Below are positions 56,239 to 64,000 of a stretch of 64,000 bases of DNA, in pieces. Each line of letters opens with the position of its first letter. The stretch's first letter is position 1. The translations under genes were made by a program, and so were the position numbers. The DNA comes from an uncultured Erythrobacter sp. (GTDB taxonomy: Bacteria > Pseudomonadota > Alphaproteobacteria > Sphingomonadales > Sphingomonadaceae): positions 558,001 to 622,000 of the forward strand of contig NZ_CANMIJ010000002.1 of assembly GCF_947497915.1 (NCBI RefSeq), given 5' to 3'. Below the pieces are notes generated by a model. That model was not told where the DNA came from and made no database searches. It worked only from the letters and a program-made list of their open reading frames with translations.

Positions 56239-56279
56239 CTTATTCATATGCGGCGACCCCGGAGGGTGCCGAACGCAGT

Positions 56280-56543
56280 TTAGCGCACGCGTCCGCGTTG
56301 GATCAGGTTGATCACGCCGAGCAGCACAACCGCGCCTACGACGGCAACGATGAGGCCAGTGATCGAGAATTCCTGCACGCTTCCGGCAATGCCGAATTGA
56401 TTGGCGATCAGGTTACCAACAATTGAGCCGACACAGCCGACAACAATGTTCCAGAAAATGCCCATCGAGGCATCGCGGTTCATGACCATGCTTGCCAGCC
56501 AACCAGCAACACCGCCTACGATAAGTGCAATAATCCAACCCAT
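56280..56543 (-). CDS. GlsB/YeaQ/YmgE-family stress membrane protein
   Basis: The 87-residue, three-helix membrane protein has GWIIALIVGGVAGWLASMVMN, IVGNLIANQFGIAG and a final Gly-rich helix GAVVLLGVINLIQRGR, the standard shape of the transglycosylase-associated family. Such proteins are stress-induced in many bacteria. AGGAGG precedes the ATG, and an EcfG-type promoter lies 45 bases upstream, which fits general-stress control. Confidence 0.92.
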   Translation of the reverse strand: MGWIIALIVGGVAGWLASMVMNRDASMGIFWNIVVGCVGSIVGNLIANQFGIAGSVQEFSITGLIVAVVGAVVLLGVINLIQRGRVR

Positions 56544-56587
56544 AATCTATTCCTCCTGTTATGTTTTCAATGGCTTGCGTATTTCTC

Positions 56588-56612
56588 AACGCGGCACCTT
56601 CAAACCCGTTCC
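56588..56612 (-). promoter_or_regulatory. EcfG (general stress sigma) promoter of the GlsB-type gene
   Basis: On the minus strand GGAAC (plus 56608-56612) and CGTT (56588-56591) are separated by exactly 16 bases, the alphaproteobacterial EcfG consensus. The start codon is at 56543, giving a leader of about 38 bases. The adjacent protein is a stress membrane protein, which agrees. Confidence 0.75.
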
Positions 56613-56719
56613 GCTCTTTTGCGAGAGATTGGTGAGGTTTGTCAAAAAAACAGAGGGCCTAAATGCAAAGCGGGGCCAGTCCGTTAGGACCAGCCCCGCA
56701 TTCGCACACATGCCGAAAG

Positions 56720-57019
56720 TCAGTATTTCAGCTGGCGTTCGTAAAGATCGCGGTAATGCTGGATGCGCGTGACACGCAGGCCCTGCATGCCCGAACGGTC
56801 GACCGCGCGCTGCCACGAGGCGAACTCTTCGAGAGTGAGGCCGTAACGCTCAAGCACTTCGTCGATGGTCAGCAGACCGCCATTTACAGCGGCGACCACT
56901 TCGGCTTTGCGGCGCACGACCCAGCGCTTCGTTTTGGGCGAAGGCAAATCCTTGATCGTAAGCGGCTCGCCGAGCGGGCCGATCACTTGTGCAGGGCGAA
57001 TGTCTTGGTTTTCAATCAT
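56720..57019 (-). CDS. sciP: SciP-like transcription regulator (DUF1153)
   Basis: The 99-residue helix-turn-helix protein begins MIENQDIRPAQVIGPLGEPL, then SPKTKRWVVRRKAEVVAAVN, LLTIDEVLERYGLTLEEFAS and a C-terminal SGMQGLRVTRIQHYRDLYER. This is SciP, which in Caulobacter restrains CtrA activation of its promoters during the cell cycle. The ATG overlaps the stop of the preceding gene by ATGA. A CtrA-like half-site GGTTAA is present upstream, but not convincing alone. Confidence 0.92.
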   Translation of the reverse strand: MIENQDIRPAQVIGPLGEPLTIKDLPSPKTKRWVVRRKAEVVAAVNGGLLTIDEVLERYGLTLEEFASWQRAVDRSGMQGLRVTRIQHYRDLYERQLKY

Positions 57020-57402
57020 TTATTATCTCTCGCATCGCCTTTTGCCGGTTCGTCTGTGGGAACAGACGTTATGCAACTCGAAGCTTTGCAGTGCTCTAAA
57101 GCATTAGGGTTAATAACGTGTTCTTCTTCTTCCAGCGCTTTGAAATAGCTCGCTGCTGCATCGCCGAAGCTGGCAGCGCCTTCGATATTCAGGTTCGAAT
57201 CGCGCCGCATCAACAAGCGCAAATCGCGCGCTGCGTTCAATCTGGCAGTTAACTCGTTCCATTCGAAAGCTCGCAAAGCGCCGCCATTGCCGCTGCGACC
57301 GCGGGCCGCATCGACATTACCGATCAGCAATTCATCAGCGAGCGAATCCGGAGATCCGATGCCGCTATTGCTGCGGGAAACTGGAATGACTCTTTCGAAC
57401 AT
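57016..57402 (-). CDS. Hypothetical protein coupled to sciP
   Basis: This 128-residue product is not a family I recognise. It contains SNSGIGSPDSLADELLIGN, a helical WNELTARLNAARDLRLLMRR and an acidic FKALEEEEHVINPN. It has no signal peptide or membrane segment. It is immediately upstream of sciP and translationally coupled, so both are probably made together and it may act in the same cell-cycle context. Functional evidence is absent. Confidence 0.7.
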   Translation of the reverse strand: MFERVIPVSRSNSGIGSPDSLADELLIGNVDAARGRSGNGGALRAFEWNELTARLNAARDLRLLMRRDSNLNIEGAASFGDAAASYFKALEEEEHVINPNALEHCKASSCITSVPTDEPAKGDARDNK

Positions 57403-57545
57403 TCCGGTGTCTCTAAGGGCAATAAGTCAAAAACTTGTAAAACCCGCATTTACTTACCCTTAGGAAATTCCTTGAGTTTTCGAAGGAGGCTCACGCCGCC
57501 TCTCTTCATCTCCAAAGGGTAGCGCAACGGCGGATTGCGCCCTAT

Positions 57546-58745
57546 ATGCGCGCCAGTTCCATGACTATTACAACCGCCACCAAGGCCAGCCCGACCTTCG
57601 GGCTTGATACTGCCGCCCTATTTGATCTGCCGCGTCCAGCGTCCGAATGCCGGATTGTGGTCGCGATGAGCGGCGGGGTTGATTCGTCTGTTGTCGCTGC
57701 TCTTGCCGCTGATACAGGCGCAGAAGTGATCGGGATCACGCTCCAGCTTTACGACTATGGCGCGGCGACAGGGCGCAAAGGCGCATGCTGCGCAGGCGAT
57801 GATATTGCCGATGCACGAGCCGTTTCAGACAGACTCGGCATTGCGCATTATGTGTTCGACCATGAAAGCGCGTTTCGCGAAGATGTTGTCGAGCAGTTCG
57901 CTGACGAATATCTCGCCGGACGCACACCGGTGCCCTGTATCCGCTGCAATATGGGGCCGAAATTTACCGATTTGTTCCGCATGGCGCGGGAACTGGGCGC
58001 GGATTGCCTCGCCACGGGGCATTATGTCCGCCGTGTAGAGGCAGAGGGCGGCCCGCATCTCTACCGCGCCAATGATCCAACGCGCGATCAGTCCTACTTC
58101 CTATATGCCACCACGCAGGAACAGCTGGATTACATCCGGTTCCCGTTAGGCGGATTGCCCAAAACACAGGTGCGCGAACTGGCGGAGGCCGCTGGCCTTC
58201 GCAACGCGGCAAAGCCTGACAGTCAGGACATCTGTTTCGTACCCGACGGCAATTACGCCAAGATCGTCAAGAAACTGCGTCCTGAAGGCGGGGTTGCTGG
58301 CGATATCGTTCATGCTGTCACGGGCGAAGTGCTCGGCGAGCATAAGGGCATCATTCATTACACTGTCGGTCAGCGTAAAGGGTTGGATATCGGCGGCCAG
58401 CCAGAGCCGCTTTATGTCATCTCTTTGGATGCGGAAAGCCGGACTGTCCGCGCTGGCCCTAAACGCTTGCTTGCTGTCGAATCGGCAGAAGTGATCGAAA
58501 CAAACTGCATTGGTGAGCTGCCTGACGGGCCGCTTTCGGCCAAAGTCCGCAGCCTGGCCAAACCCGTTCCGATCACACTCGAAGGGCCATTTGGCGACAA
58601 TGCGGCAACCCGCATCCGTTTTGAGACGCCGGAATTTGGCGTCGCGCCAGGACAGGCCGCGGTGATTTACGCCGGTGAGCGTGTTGTCGGCGGCGGCTGG
58701 ATCAATTCCACGCATTCTGTTGCGCAGAGCGAAGCCGCGACCTAG
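57546..58745 (+). CDS. mnmA: tRNA 2-thiouridylase MnmA
   Basis: The 399-residue enzyme thiolates U34 of tRNA-Lys, Glu and Gln. A P-loop [15 protein letters not shown], the catalytic Cys of [10 protein letters not shown] and the second Cys of [10 protein letters not shown] are in place, with the C-terminal beta-barrel [19 protein letters not shown] [15 protein letters not shown] later ATG (57561) could be the start. It is followed 10 bases later by a GDP-fucose synthase gene. Confidence 0.95.
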   Translation: MRASSMTITTATKASPTFGLDTAALFDLPRPASECRIVVAMSGGVDSSVVAALAADTGAEVIGITLQLYDYGAATGRKGACCAGDDIADARAVSDRLGIAHYVFDHESAFREDVVEQFADEYLAGRTPVPCIRCNMGPKFTDLFRMARELGADCLATGHYVRRVEAEGGPHLYRANDPTRDQSYFLYATTQEQLDYIRFPLGGLPKTQVRELAEAAGLRNAAKPDSQDICFVPDGNYAKIVKKLRPEGGVAGDIVHAVTGEVLGEHKGIIHYTVGQRKGLDIGGQPEPLYVISLDAESRTVRAGPKRLLAVESAEVIETNCIGELPDGPLSAKVRSLAKPVPITLEGPFGDNAATRIRFETPEFGVAPGQAAVIYAGERVVGGGWINSTHSVAQSEAAT

Positions 58746-58755
58746 AGGGCGCACC

Positions 58756-59688
58756 ATGTACGATCTTACAGGTAAACGGGTTTATGTAGCCGGACATCGC
58801 GGCATGGTGGGCGGCGCGATTGTTCGCCAACTTGAGGCGCGCGGCGTTGAGGTCTTAACCGCACCGCGCGGCGTCGATTTGCGAGAGCAAGCGGCGGTGC
58901 GCGAATGGTTTGCCGCAAACACACCGGATGCCGTTGTAGTGGCCGCTGCCAAAGTCGGCGGCATCCTTGCCAACGACACCTATCCGGCAGAATTTCTATA
59001 CGACAACCTGATGATTGAGGCGAACGTCATCGAGGCCGCGCATCGCAATGACGTAGAAAAGCTGCTGTTCCTTGGCTCGTCGTGCATCTACCCGAAGCTG
59101 GCGCCGCAGCCGATCCCCGAAGACGCGCTGCTAACCGGCCCGTTAGAGCCGACCAATGAATGGTACGCGATTGCGAAGATTACCGGGATTAAGCTGTGCG
59201 AATCGTACCGTAAGCAATATGGCGCCGACTTTATCAGCGCGATGCCCACCAATCTTTACGGCCCCGGTGACAATTTCGATCTTCAATCGAGCCACGTGCT
59301 GCCTGCGCTGATCCGCAAGGCCCACGAAGCCAAGCTGGCGGGTGATGACAGCATCATGATCTGGGGCACAGGAACACCGCGCCGCGAATTTCTGCATGTC
59401 GATGATCTGGCAGCGGGCTGTATCTTCCTGCTCGAAAATTATTCGGATGCCGAGCACGTCAATCTGGGCTCTGGCACTGACCTAACTATCAACCAGCTGG
59501 TCGAGACCGTGTGCAAAGTCGTCGGTTTTAAAGGCCAGATTGAGCGTGACACGTCAAAACCGGACGGCACGCCGCGCAAATTGATGGACGGGACAAAGAT
59601 CGCCGCAATGGGATGGTCGCCGAAAATTACTCTCGAAGACGGCATCACCGATGCCTATCGCTGGTTCCTAGAAAACGCCGCCGATTAA
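58756..59688 (+). CDS. fcl: GDP-L-fucose synthase
   Basis: The 310-residue SDR-type epimerase-reductase begins [20 protein letters not shown] (NADP-binding GxxGMVG). It has the catalytic-Tyr motif [19 protein letters not shown] and [13 protein letters not shown]. It converts GDP-4-keto-6-deoxymannose to GDP-L-fucose for surface polysaccharides. Its partner gmd is not in the window. GAGGGC precedes the ATG, 10 bases after mnmA. Confidence 0.94.
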   Translation: MYDLTGKRVYVAGHRGMVGGAIVRQLEARGVEVLTAPRGVDLREQAAVREWFAANTPDAVVVAAAKVGGILANDTYPAEFLYDNLMIEANVIEAAHRNDVEKLLFLGSSCIYPKLAPQPIPEDALLTGPLEPTNEWYAIAKITGIKLCESYRKQYGADFISAMPTNLYGPGDNFDLQSSHVLPALIRKAHEAKLAGDDSIMIWGTGTPRREFLHVDDLAAGCIFLLENYSDAEHVNLGSGTDLTINQLVETVCKVVGFKGQIERDTSKPDGTPRKLMDGTKIAAMGWSPKITLEDGITDAYRWFLENAAD

Positions 59689-59707
59689 CGCAGCGGCGAA
59701 AGAGCGT

Positions 59708-60052
59708 TCAGCTCTCCCATTCTTCCAATACGCATCCATACCCTTCGCGGTATGTCGCAGTGTTGCTGGTGACAAACGGGAAGCGTGCTGTAACGCTTTT
59801 GCCTTCGGCATCGTCGGACAATGTCACCAGCTCCATGCCGCCCAGCTTGTCCTTCTCGCAATCCTCCAGCGTCCGGCCCGCGACAAAGCGGCACGAACAC
59901 GCAACGCGCGCGGCATAGGATGTGCCTACATCGGCATATCCGCTAATCGGTGCGCGATAGGCATAGAGCGTGGCCGCGATGGCAATGCCGATAATCAGCA
60001 GCAGCCAAAGCGCGATACGCGATGAAGAACGGGCGGAGGATGATTTAGCCAT
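59708..60052 (-). CDS. Single-pass membrane protein of unknown function
   Basis: The 114-residue protein begins MAKSSSARSSSRIALWLLLI with one transmembrane helix at about residues 13-31. The periplasmic part contains four Cys in VACSCRFVAGRTLEDCEKDK and a later YGCVLEEWES, suggesting disulphides. It is conserved-looking but not recognised. It is divergent from the serine hydrolase gene with only 35 bases between starts, which may mean shared control. Start at 60052 removes an unlikely upstream extension. Confidence 0.7.
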   Translation of the reverse strand: MAKSSSARSSSRIALWLLLIIGIAIAATLYAYRAPISGYADVGTSYAARVACSCRFVAGRTLEDCEKDKLGGMELVTLSDDAEGKSVTARFPFVTSNTATYREGYGCVLEEWES

Positions 60053-60087
60053 TGCCTTGGCGTTATCCTTGGGGAATTGAGAGCGCA

Positions 60088-61236
60088 ATGACTGATCGCA
60101 AAACCCCGTTTCGTTTCGCCGCTGCGCTCCCGCTGATTGCCCTGCTGGCTGCATGCGGCGGGTCAGCCGACCCAGTACCTCCTCCGTTAAGCGATGAGGC
60201 GTTGGCAGTTGTTACTGACAAAGCGGGCGCGCCAAAAGATCAACTCGCGCGGCAGATTGATGATCTCTTCACCAAAGATGGCCTGGGTGAAACGCGCGCT
60301 GTTGTTCTCATGGTCAATGGCGAGATTGCTGCGGAGCGATATTCCGATGGCTATGATGCAAGCACACGCATGATCAGTTGGTCAATGGCGAAAACGATCA
60401 CGGCCGTGCTAATCGGGATGCTGGTCGCCGACGGCAAATTGAACGTCGATGAACCCGCCCCGATTGCCCTGTGGCAGCGCCCCGGCGATCCACGCGCAGA
60501 AATCACGCTGCGCCAATTGCTGCATATGAATAGCGGGCTGCGCCATACGGAAGCAGGCGATCCGCCATACGATTCGTCTGAAGTGCGAATGCTGTTCCTC
60601 GACGGCCGCGATGACATGGCGCGCTGGGCAAAGGAGCAGCCGCTGGAGGCTGAACCGGGTGAAAAGTTCGAATACTCATCCAACACCACGGTCATTCTCG
60701 CCGATATCGCTGCAAGCGCGCTCACACAGAGCGATGATCCGGACACGCGCCGCAGTGCTGTCGATGATTATCTAAAAGAGCGCCTGTTTGAGCCGCTGGG
60801 CATGTCATCCATGGTCGCCGAATATGATGCATCGGGCACTTTGATCGGCGGCAGTTTGATGCATGCCACCGCGCGCGATTGGGCGAAGTTTGGCGAATTT
60901 TTGCGGGGTAAAGGCCGATCGCCTGATGGCGAACAATTGGTGCCCAGACGTTGGATCAGCGCGATGGTCGAACCGAGCCCGACTGCGCCGCAATACGGGT
61001 TTCAGACGTGGCTTAATCGCCCGCTTGGCGCGGATGTTGGAGAAGCAAGCCACCCGCTCTTCCCCGAACGCGCACCTGCAAGCCTATTCTCGTTAATCGG
61101 GCATATGGGCCAATATGTTCTGGTTTCGCCGGATCAGGGCGTCACATTGGTGAGGCTCGGTCATTCAACATCGACCGAGCGTCCGCCGATGCTTCAGGAA
61201 ACCGCCGATGTGATCGCGCTTTACCCTGCGAGGTAA
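60088..61236 (+). CDS. Serine hydrolase, class C beta-lactamase-like lipoprotein
   Basis: This 382-residue protein carries a lipobox with C23 (ALLAAC). The SxxK motif is S99-K102 in ISWSMAKTITA and the YxN motif is YSSNT; LLHMNSGLRHTEAG follows. It could be a D-amino peptidase, esterase or carboxypeptidase acting at the outer membrane rather than an antibiotic-cleaving lactamase. It overlaps the convergent PhzF gene by 16 bases. Confidence 0.88.
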   Translation: MTDRKTPFRFAAALPLIALLAACGGSADPVPPPLSDEALAVVTDKAGAPKDQLARQIDDLFTKDGLGETRAVVLMVNGEIAAERYSDGYDASTRMISWSMAKTITAVLIGMLVADGKLNVDEPAPIALWQRPGDPRAEITLRQLLHMNSGLRHTEAGDPPYDSSEVRMLFLDGRDDMARWAKEQPLEAEPGEKFEYSSNTTVILADIAASALTQSDDPDTRRSAVDDYLKERLFEPLGMSSMVAEYDASGTLIGGSLMHATARDWAKFGEFLRGKGRSPDGEQLVPRRWISAMVEPSPTAPQYGFQTWLNRPLGADVGEASHPLFPERAPASLFSLIGHMGQYVLVSPDQGVTLVRLGHSTSTERPPMLQETADVIALYPAR

Positions 61237-62030
61237 AACTGCCCCTCGACGACGGTAACGCATGGTCCGCCGAGCCAAACACGGTCACCATCCAGCCTGC
61301 AAACAAGATTGCCGCCGCGATCCGATGCCTGATGCGCGGTGAATTGATTGCGCCCCAGTCGGTCTGCCCAGAACGGAGTAAGCGCGGCGTGCGCCGAACC
61401 TGTCACGCTGTCTTCGTCAACACCGGCGCCTGGCACGAAAATGCGGCTCACGATGTCGGTGTTGTTGCCCGGCGCGGTGCAATCGAACTGATCCGTGCCC
61501 AACCGCGCCAAAGATTTGAGGTCGGGGGACAGGGCGCGCACCTCTTCCTCGGTTTCGAACAGGAAGATGTTGTAGCCGATTTGCTCCCCGCCAGACCGAT
61601 ACGTCGCAATCGGATTTCCGCCGAGATAGCCGGCGGCCTCATCATGATCCTGAGGCTGGGTTGGAATAGCGGGCAGCCCCACTTCGTATCCTTCCGGTGT
61701 CTTGCGCACTTCCAAAATACCGGATTTGCGGGTTCGGAACCGGATGTGATCGCCCCCGTCTCGCGTAAGCAGGATGTGCCCCGCCGCGAGTGTTGCGTGA
61801 CCGCACAGCGCGATTTCATAGGTCGGCGTACACCATCGCAGCTCCCAATCCGCCTCGCCCGTTTTGTCAGGCACGACAAAGGCAGTTTCGGCAAACATGT
61901 TCTCGCTGCCGATCTTCACCAGCACATCATCCGGCAACCACTCGTCAAGCACCATCACCGCCGCTTGATTCCCACCAAAAGGAGCATCGGCAAAGGCATC
62001 GACGTGCCAATATGGAATTGTCTGGGTCAT
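61221..62030 (-). CDS. PhzF-family isomerase
   Basis: The 269-residue protein has the PhzF fold with MTQTIPYWHVDAFADAPFGG, LCGHATLAAGHIL and GAGVDEDSVTGSAHAALTPF. The family includes phenazine-biosynthesis isomerase, but no phenazine genes exist here, so it is an uncharacterised isomerase or epimerase-like enzyme. Its 3' end overlaps the serine hydrolase gene. It follows pdxH by 12 bases on the same strand, suggesting an operon. Confidence 0.9.
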   Translation of the reverse strand: MTQTIPYWHVDAFADAPFGGNQAAVMVLDEWLPDDVLVKIGSENMFAETAFVVPDKTGEADWELRWCTPTYEIALCGHATLAAGHILLTRDGGDHIRFRTRKSGILEVRKTPEGYEVGLPAIPTQPQDHDEAAGYLGGNPIATYRSGGEQIGYNIFLFETEEEVRALSPDLKSLARLGTDQFDCTAPGNNTDIVSRIFVPGAGVDEDSVTGSAHAALTPFWADRLGRNQFTAHQASDRGGNLVCRLDGDRVWLGGPCVTVVEGQFYLAG

Positions 62031-62042
62031 ACAATTTGGCCT

Positions 62043-62702
62043 TTACGGGTAAAGCAGAGTGTCGGACCATGAGAGCGCATCGCCGGCACCTTCAAGCGTG
62101 AAAAGTCGGCGATCATGCAGGCGATTGTCGCGGTCGATCCAGAACTCGATCCGCTCCGGCTTGACTGTGAAACCCGTCCAATGCGCAGGGCGCGGCACTT
62201 TGCCAGCCGTCTCGTGCTCGGCCCAAAGCGCAGTTACGCGGTCGAGGTAATCCTGGCGATTTTCGAGCGCGCTCGACTGGGCGCTTGCCGCAGAGCCGAC
62301 CTGACTGTTGTAGGCGCGCGAATGGAAATAGGCGTCGGCGCGTTCGGAAGAAACTTCGATCAGCGGCCCTTCGATACGAATCTGACGGTTCAGACTCTTC
62401 CAGTGAAACAGCAACGATGCCTGCATATTGCTTAGGATTTCTCCGCCTTTGCGACTTTGGGCATTGGTGAAGAATGTGAAGCCGCCCTCTTCCGCGCCGT
62501 GACCCTTGAGCAGCACCATCCGCACCGACGGCGCACCGCGCGGCGTTGCAGTCGCCAGAGCCATCGCGTTGGGATCATTCGGCTCGCTGTCTTTCGCAAG
62601 ATCAAACCATTCATCAAACAGCGCAAACGGATCAGCGCCCGCTGGGATTACGCTGTCTGCAAGCTGAGCATCATCAAGGTTTTTCACGTCACTCATGTCC
62701 AT
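62043..62702 (-). CDS. pdxH: Pyridoxamine 5'-phosphate oxidase
   Basis: The 219-residue FMN enzyme makes pyridoxal phosphate. It shows MALATATPRGAPSVRMVLLKG, FFTNAQSRKGGEI, HWKSLNRQIRIEG and the C-terminal RPAHWTGFTVKPERIEFW. A second ATG at 62696 is an alternative start. It is 218 bases from the divergent J-domain gene. Confidence 0.96.
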   Translation of the reverse strand: MDMSDVKNLDDAQLADSVIPAGADPFALFDEWFDLAKDSEPNDPNAMALATATPRGAPSVRMVLLKGHGAEEGGFTFFTNAQSRKGGEILSNMQASLLFHWKSLNRQIRIEGPLIEVSSERADAYFHSRAYNSQVGSAASAQSSALENRQDYLDRVTALWAEHETAGKVPRPAHWTGFTVKPERIEFWIDRDNRLHDRRLFTLEGAGDALSWSDTLLYP

Positions 62703-62884
62703 CGCGGCCTTTCTGCTGCGCGCCGGTCTTGCCGTCTAGATAGAAACCATGCCTCACGGGGATGTTCCTGAAAGGGGAGGTTTGGCAAGCCATATCTCTA
62801 CGTTTTTGACAGGGCCACTCTAAAACCGGGCGCGAGCAGAACCCCGCATGGTGGATTCTAGCTTAACCAATTGTTCTTCCCCGC

Positions 62885-62920
62885 TTGCACACGGGCACTG
62901 TCTCACCTAGCTAACACGGC
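62885..62920 (+). promoter_or_regulatory. Putative promoter giving a leaderless J-domain mRNA
   Basis: TTGCAC (62885-62890), a 17-base spacer and TAGCTA (62908-62913) precede the ATG at 62921 by seven bases, so transcription would begin at or next to the start codon. No Shine-Dalgarno exists there. Confidence 0.4.
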
Positions 62921-63901
62921 ATGAGAGACCCTTATGGCACCCTTGGCGTTGCGCGCACTGCTTCTGAAAAAGAGGTGAAGAGCGCCTATCGCAAACTCGC
63001 CAAGGAATTCCATCCCGACAAGAATAAAGACAACCCCAAGGCCGCCGAGCGATTTTCGGACGCGACCAAGGCGTATGATCTACTTTCCGACAAAGCCAAA
63101 CGCGCGCAGTTCGATCGCGGTGAGATTGATGCAGATGGCAATCCGCTGAACCCTTTTGGCGGAATGGGCGGCGGATTTGGGCGTGGCTATCCCGGCGGCG
63201 GAAGGCCAAGCGGCGGCTTTCGCGATCAGGAATTCAGCGGGATGACCCCTGATGATATGGACCTTGGCGATTTGTTCGAAGGTCTGTTTGGCGGCGGACG
63301 CTCCCGCAATTCCGGCGCAAAGCGCGGCTTTGGCCAGCGCCCGCCTCCCCCGCCAAAGAAACGCGGTGCGGACATTCAATATCGGCTCGCTGTACCATTT
63401 GTTGATGCGGCATCGGGCAAGGATCAGCGGATCACGCTGGCCGATGGAAAGACAATCAACCTGAAACTGCCCGGCGGTGTCGAGGACGGCACGCAAATGC
63501 GCCTGAAAGGCAAAGGCCATGCCGGCCCGGGCGGCAATGGCGATGGTATTGTGATTGTCGAAGTTGGCAGCCACCCTTTCTTCGTCCGCGATGGCGACCA
63601 TATTCGCATGGACTTGCCCCTCACGCTGGATGAGGCGATCCGCGGTGCGAAGGTTAAATGCCCGACTGCTGATGGCCCCGTCATGCTGACAATCAAACCG
63701 GGCACCAATGGCGGCACAGTCATGCGGCTTGCGGGACGAGGGTGGACGCGCAGTGGTGCGAAATCCGGCGATGGCAGTTCAGCGCGCGGCGATCAGCTGG
63801 TAACTCTCGAAATTCAGCTTCCCGAGGATCTCGATGCGCTGAACGAAACACTTGGTGATTGGGAAGACCCCGCCAAACCGCGCGAGAAATTCGGCTTTTG
63901 A
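62921..63901 (+). CDS. DnaJ C-terminal-domain J-protein (CbpA-like)
   Basis: The 326-residue co-chaperone starts MRDPYGTLGVARTASEKEVK with HPD at residues 31-33 (FHPDKNKDN). A Gly/Phe-rich region follows (about 70-115). It lacks the Cys-repeat zinc finger of DnaJ and moves to the beta-sheet client-binding domains (KLPGGVEDGTQMRLKGKGHA, GGTVMRLAGRGW). It should activate DnaK. A partial gene follows 20 bases after the stop. Confidence 0.92.
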   Translation: MRDPYGTLGVARTASEKEVKSAYRKLAKEFHPDKNKDNPKAAERFSDATKAYDLLSDKAKRAQFDRGEIDADGNPLNPFGGMGGGFGRGYPGGGRPSGGFRDQEFSGMTPDDMDLGDLFEGLFGGGRSRNSGAKRGFGQRPPPPPKKRGADIQYRLAVPFVDAASGKDQRITLADGKTINLKLPGGVEDGTQMRLKGKGHAGPGGNGDGIVIVEVGSHPFFVRDGDHIRMDLPLTLDEAIRGAKVKCPTADGPVMLTIKPGTNGGTVMRLAGRGWTRSGAKSGDGSSARGDQLVTLEIQLPEDLDALNETLGDWEDPAKPREKFGF

Positions 63902-63921
63902 TCGTCAGGACGGAACGCTGA

Positions 63922-64000
63922 ATGGTCGGTCCGGCCGACCTTGATCCCAAATTCGAGCGGGAAGTCACTTCGCTTTCCCCCGAGGCGCGCCGCCGCCAGG
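63922..64000 (+). CDS. Partial gene at the window edge
   Basis: The first 26 codons read MVGPADLDPKFEREVTSLSP, then EARRRQ, cut by the edge. The sequence is too short to assign. From memory, a YihY/BrkB-like membrane protein often begins with a similar charged leader in sphingomonads, but this is a guess. Confidence 0.5.
   Translation, partial: MVGPADLDPKFEREVTSLSPEARRRQ

Noticed and set aside
57108..57113. CtrA half-site GGTTAA upstream of sciP
   Set aside because: The second half (TTAA seven bases away) is missing and the site lies in coding DNA.
61221..62030. PhzF as evidence of phenazine production
   Set aside because: No other phz genes are near; PhzF-like proteins are common without phenazine synthesis.
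62749..62768. Possible EcfG promoter before pdxH (GGAAC near 62768)
   Set aside because: The spacing to the GTT is one base short of consensus, and the gene is not a stress type.

Overview
The window reads as a continuous piece of an alphaproteobacterial chromosome, most likely Sphingomonadales and probably Erythrobacteraceae. Protein content points there: a SciP/DUF1153 cell-cycle regulator, a long-form RibA, DUF6481, a TonB-like secreted family typical of sphingomonads, sucC standing apart from sucD, and an EcfG-type stress promoter. The taxonomic call is inference from recalled families; no rRNA or marker tree is available here. Genes are dense, with many ATGA/TAATG overlaps, and no gene-free stretch exceeds 300 bases. 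I see no phage, IS element, CRISPR array, integron or rRNA operon. There is one tRNA, tRNA-Thr(GGT).

Layout. 1-4.4 kb: a secreted EF-hand protein, an OmpR-type two-component pair and a GST-like protein. 4.4-14.3 kb: HerA/DUF853 ATPase, the PabB-PabC fusion, RluA-type pseudouridine synthase, ArfB, ribosomal protein L33, LolA, a candidate RNA with a strong terminator, a lipoprotein alkaline phosphatase, exonuclease III, RibA (probably starting at CTG) and a GNAT. 14.3-17.3 kb: poorly characterised envelope or secreted proteins, including two tandem small lipoproteins. 17.4-22.0 kb: acyl-CoA dehydrogenase, class III CoA-transferase, thiolase and FAS1-like/MaoC dehydratase. 22-31 kb: PPK2, phenylalanine hydroxylase, UppP, M13 peptidase, SDR, RoxA-type oxygenase and RluE.

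31.4-41.2 kb: a ten-gene co-directional run, gpmA-purE-purK-folA-dipeptidase-ribF-GDPD-like-ileS-lspA-DUF3035, mostly tightly packed. 41-51 kb: CorC-type transporter, OmpA lipoprotein, CysQ-like phosphatase, sucC, a DUF6265/DUF1311 protein, etfB-etfA behind a LiuR-like operator, a frameshifted TonB-like gene and DUF445. 51-64 kb: an RND pump with an unusual membrane insertion and its adaptor, a GlsB-type stress protein with an EcfG promoter, sciP, mnmA, GDP-L-fucose synthase, a serine hydrolase, PhzF, PdxH, a J-domain protein and a partial gene at the edge.

Most of the content is core metabolism, translation and envelope upkeep. I do not see a clearly new multi-gene system. The most interesting signals are small-scale: a three-hairpin intergenic repeat present twice with a compensatory stem change, a perfect hairpin abutting the uppP start codon, a LiuR-like palindrome before etfBA, an EcfG promoter before glsB, a probable CTG start for ribA, a one-base frameshift in a TonB-like gene, an RND permease with two extra predicted transmembrane segments, and a GDPD homologue lacking one catalytic histidine.
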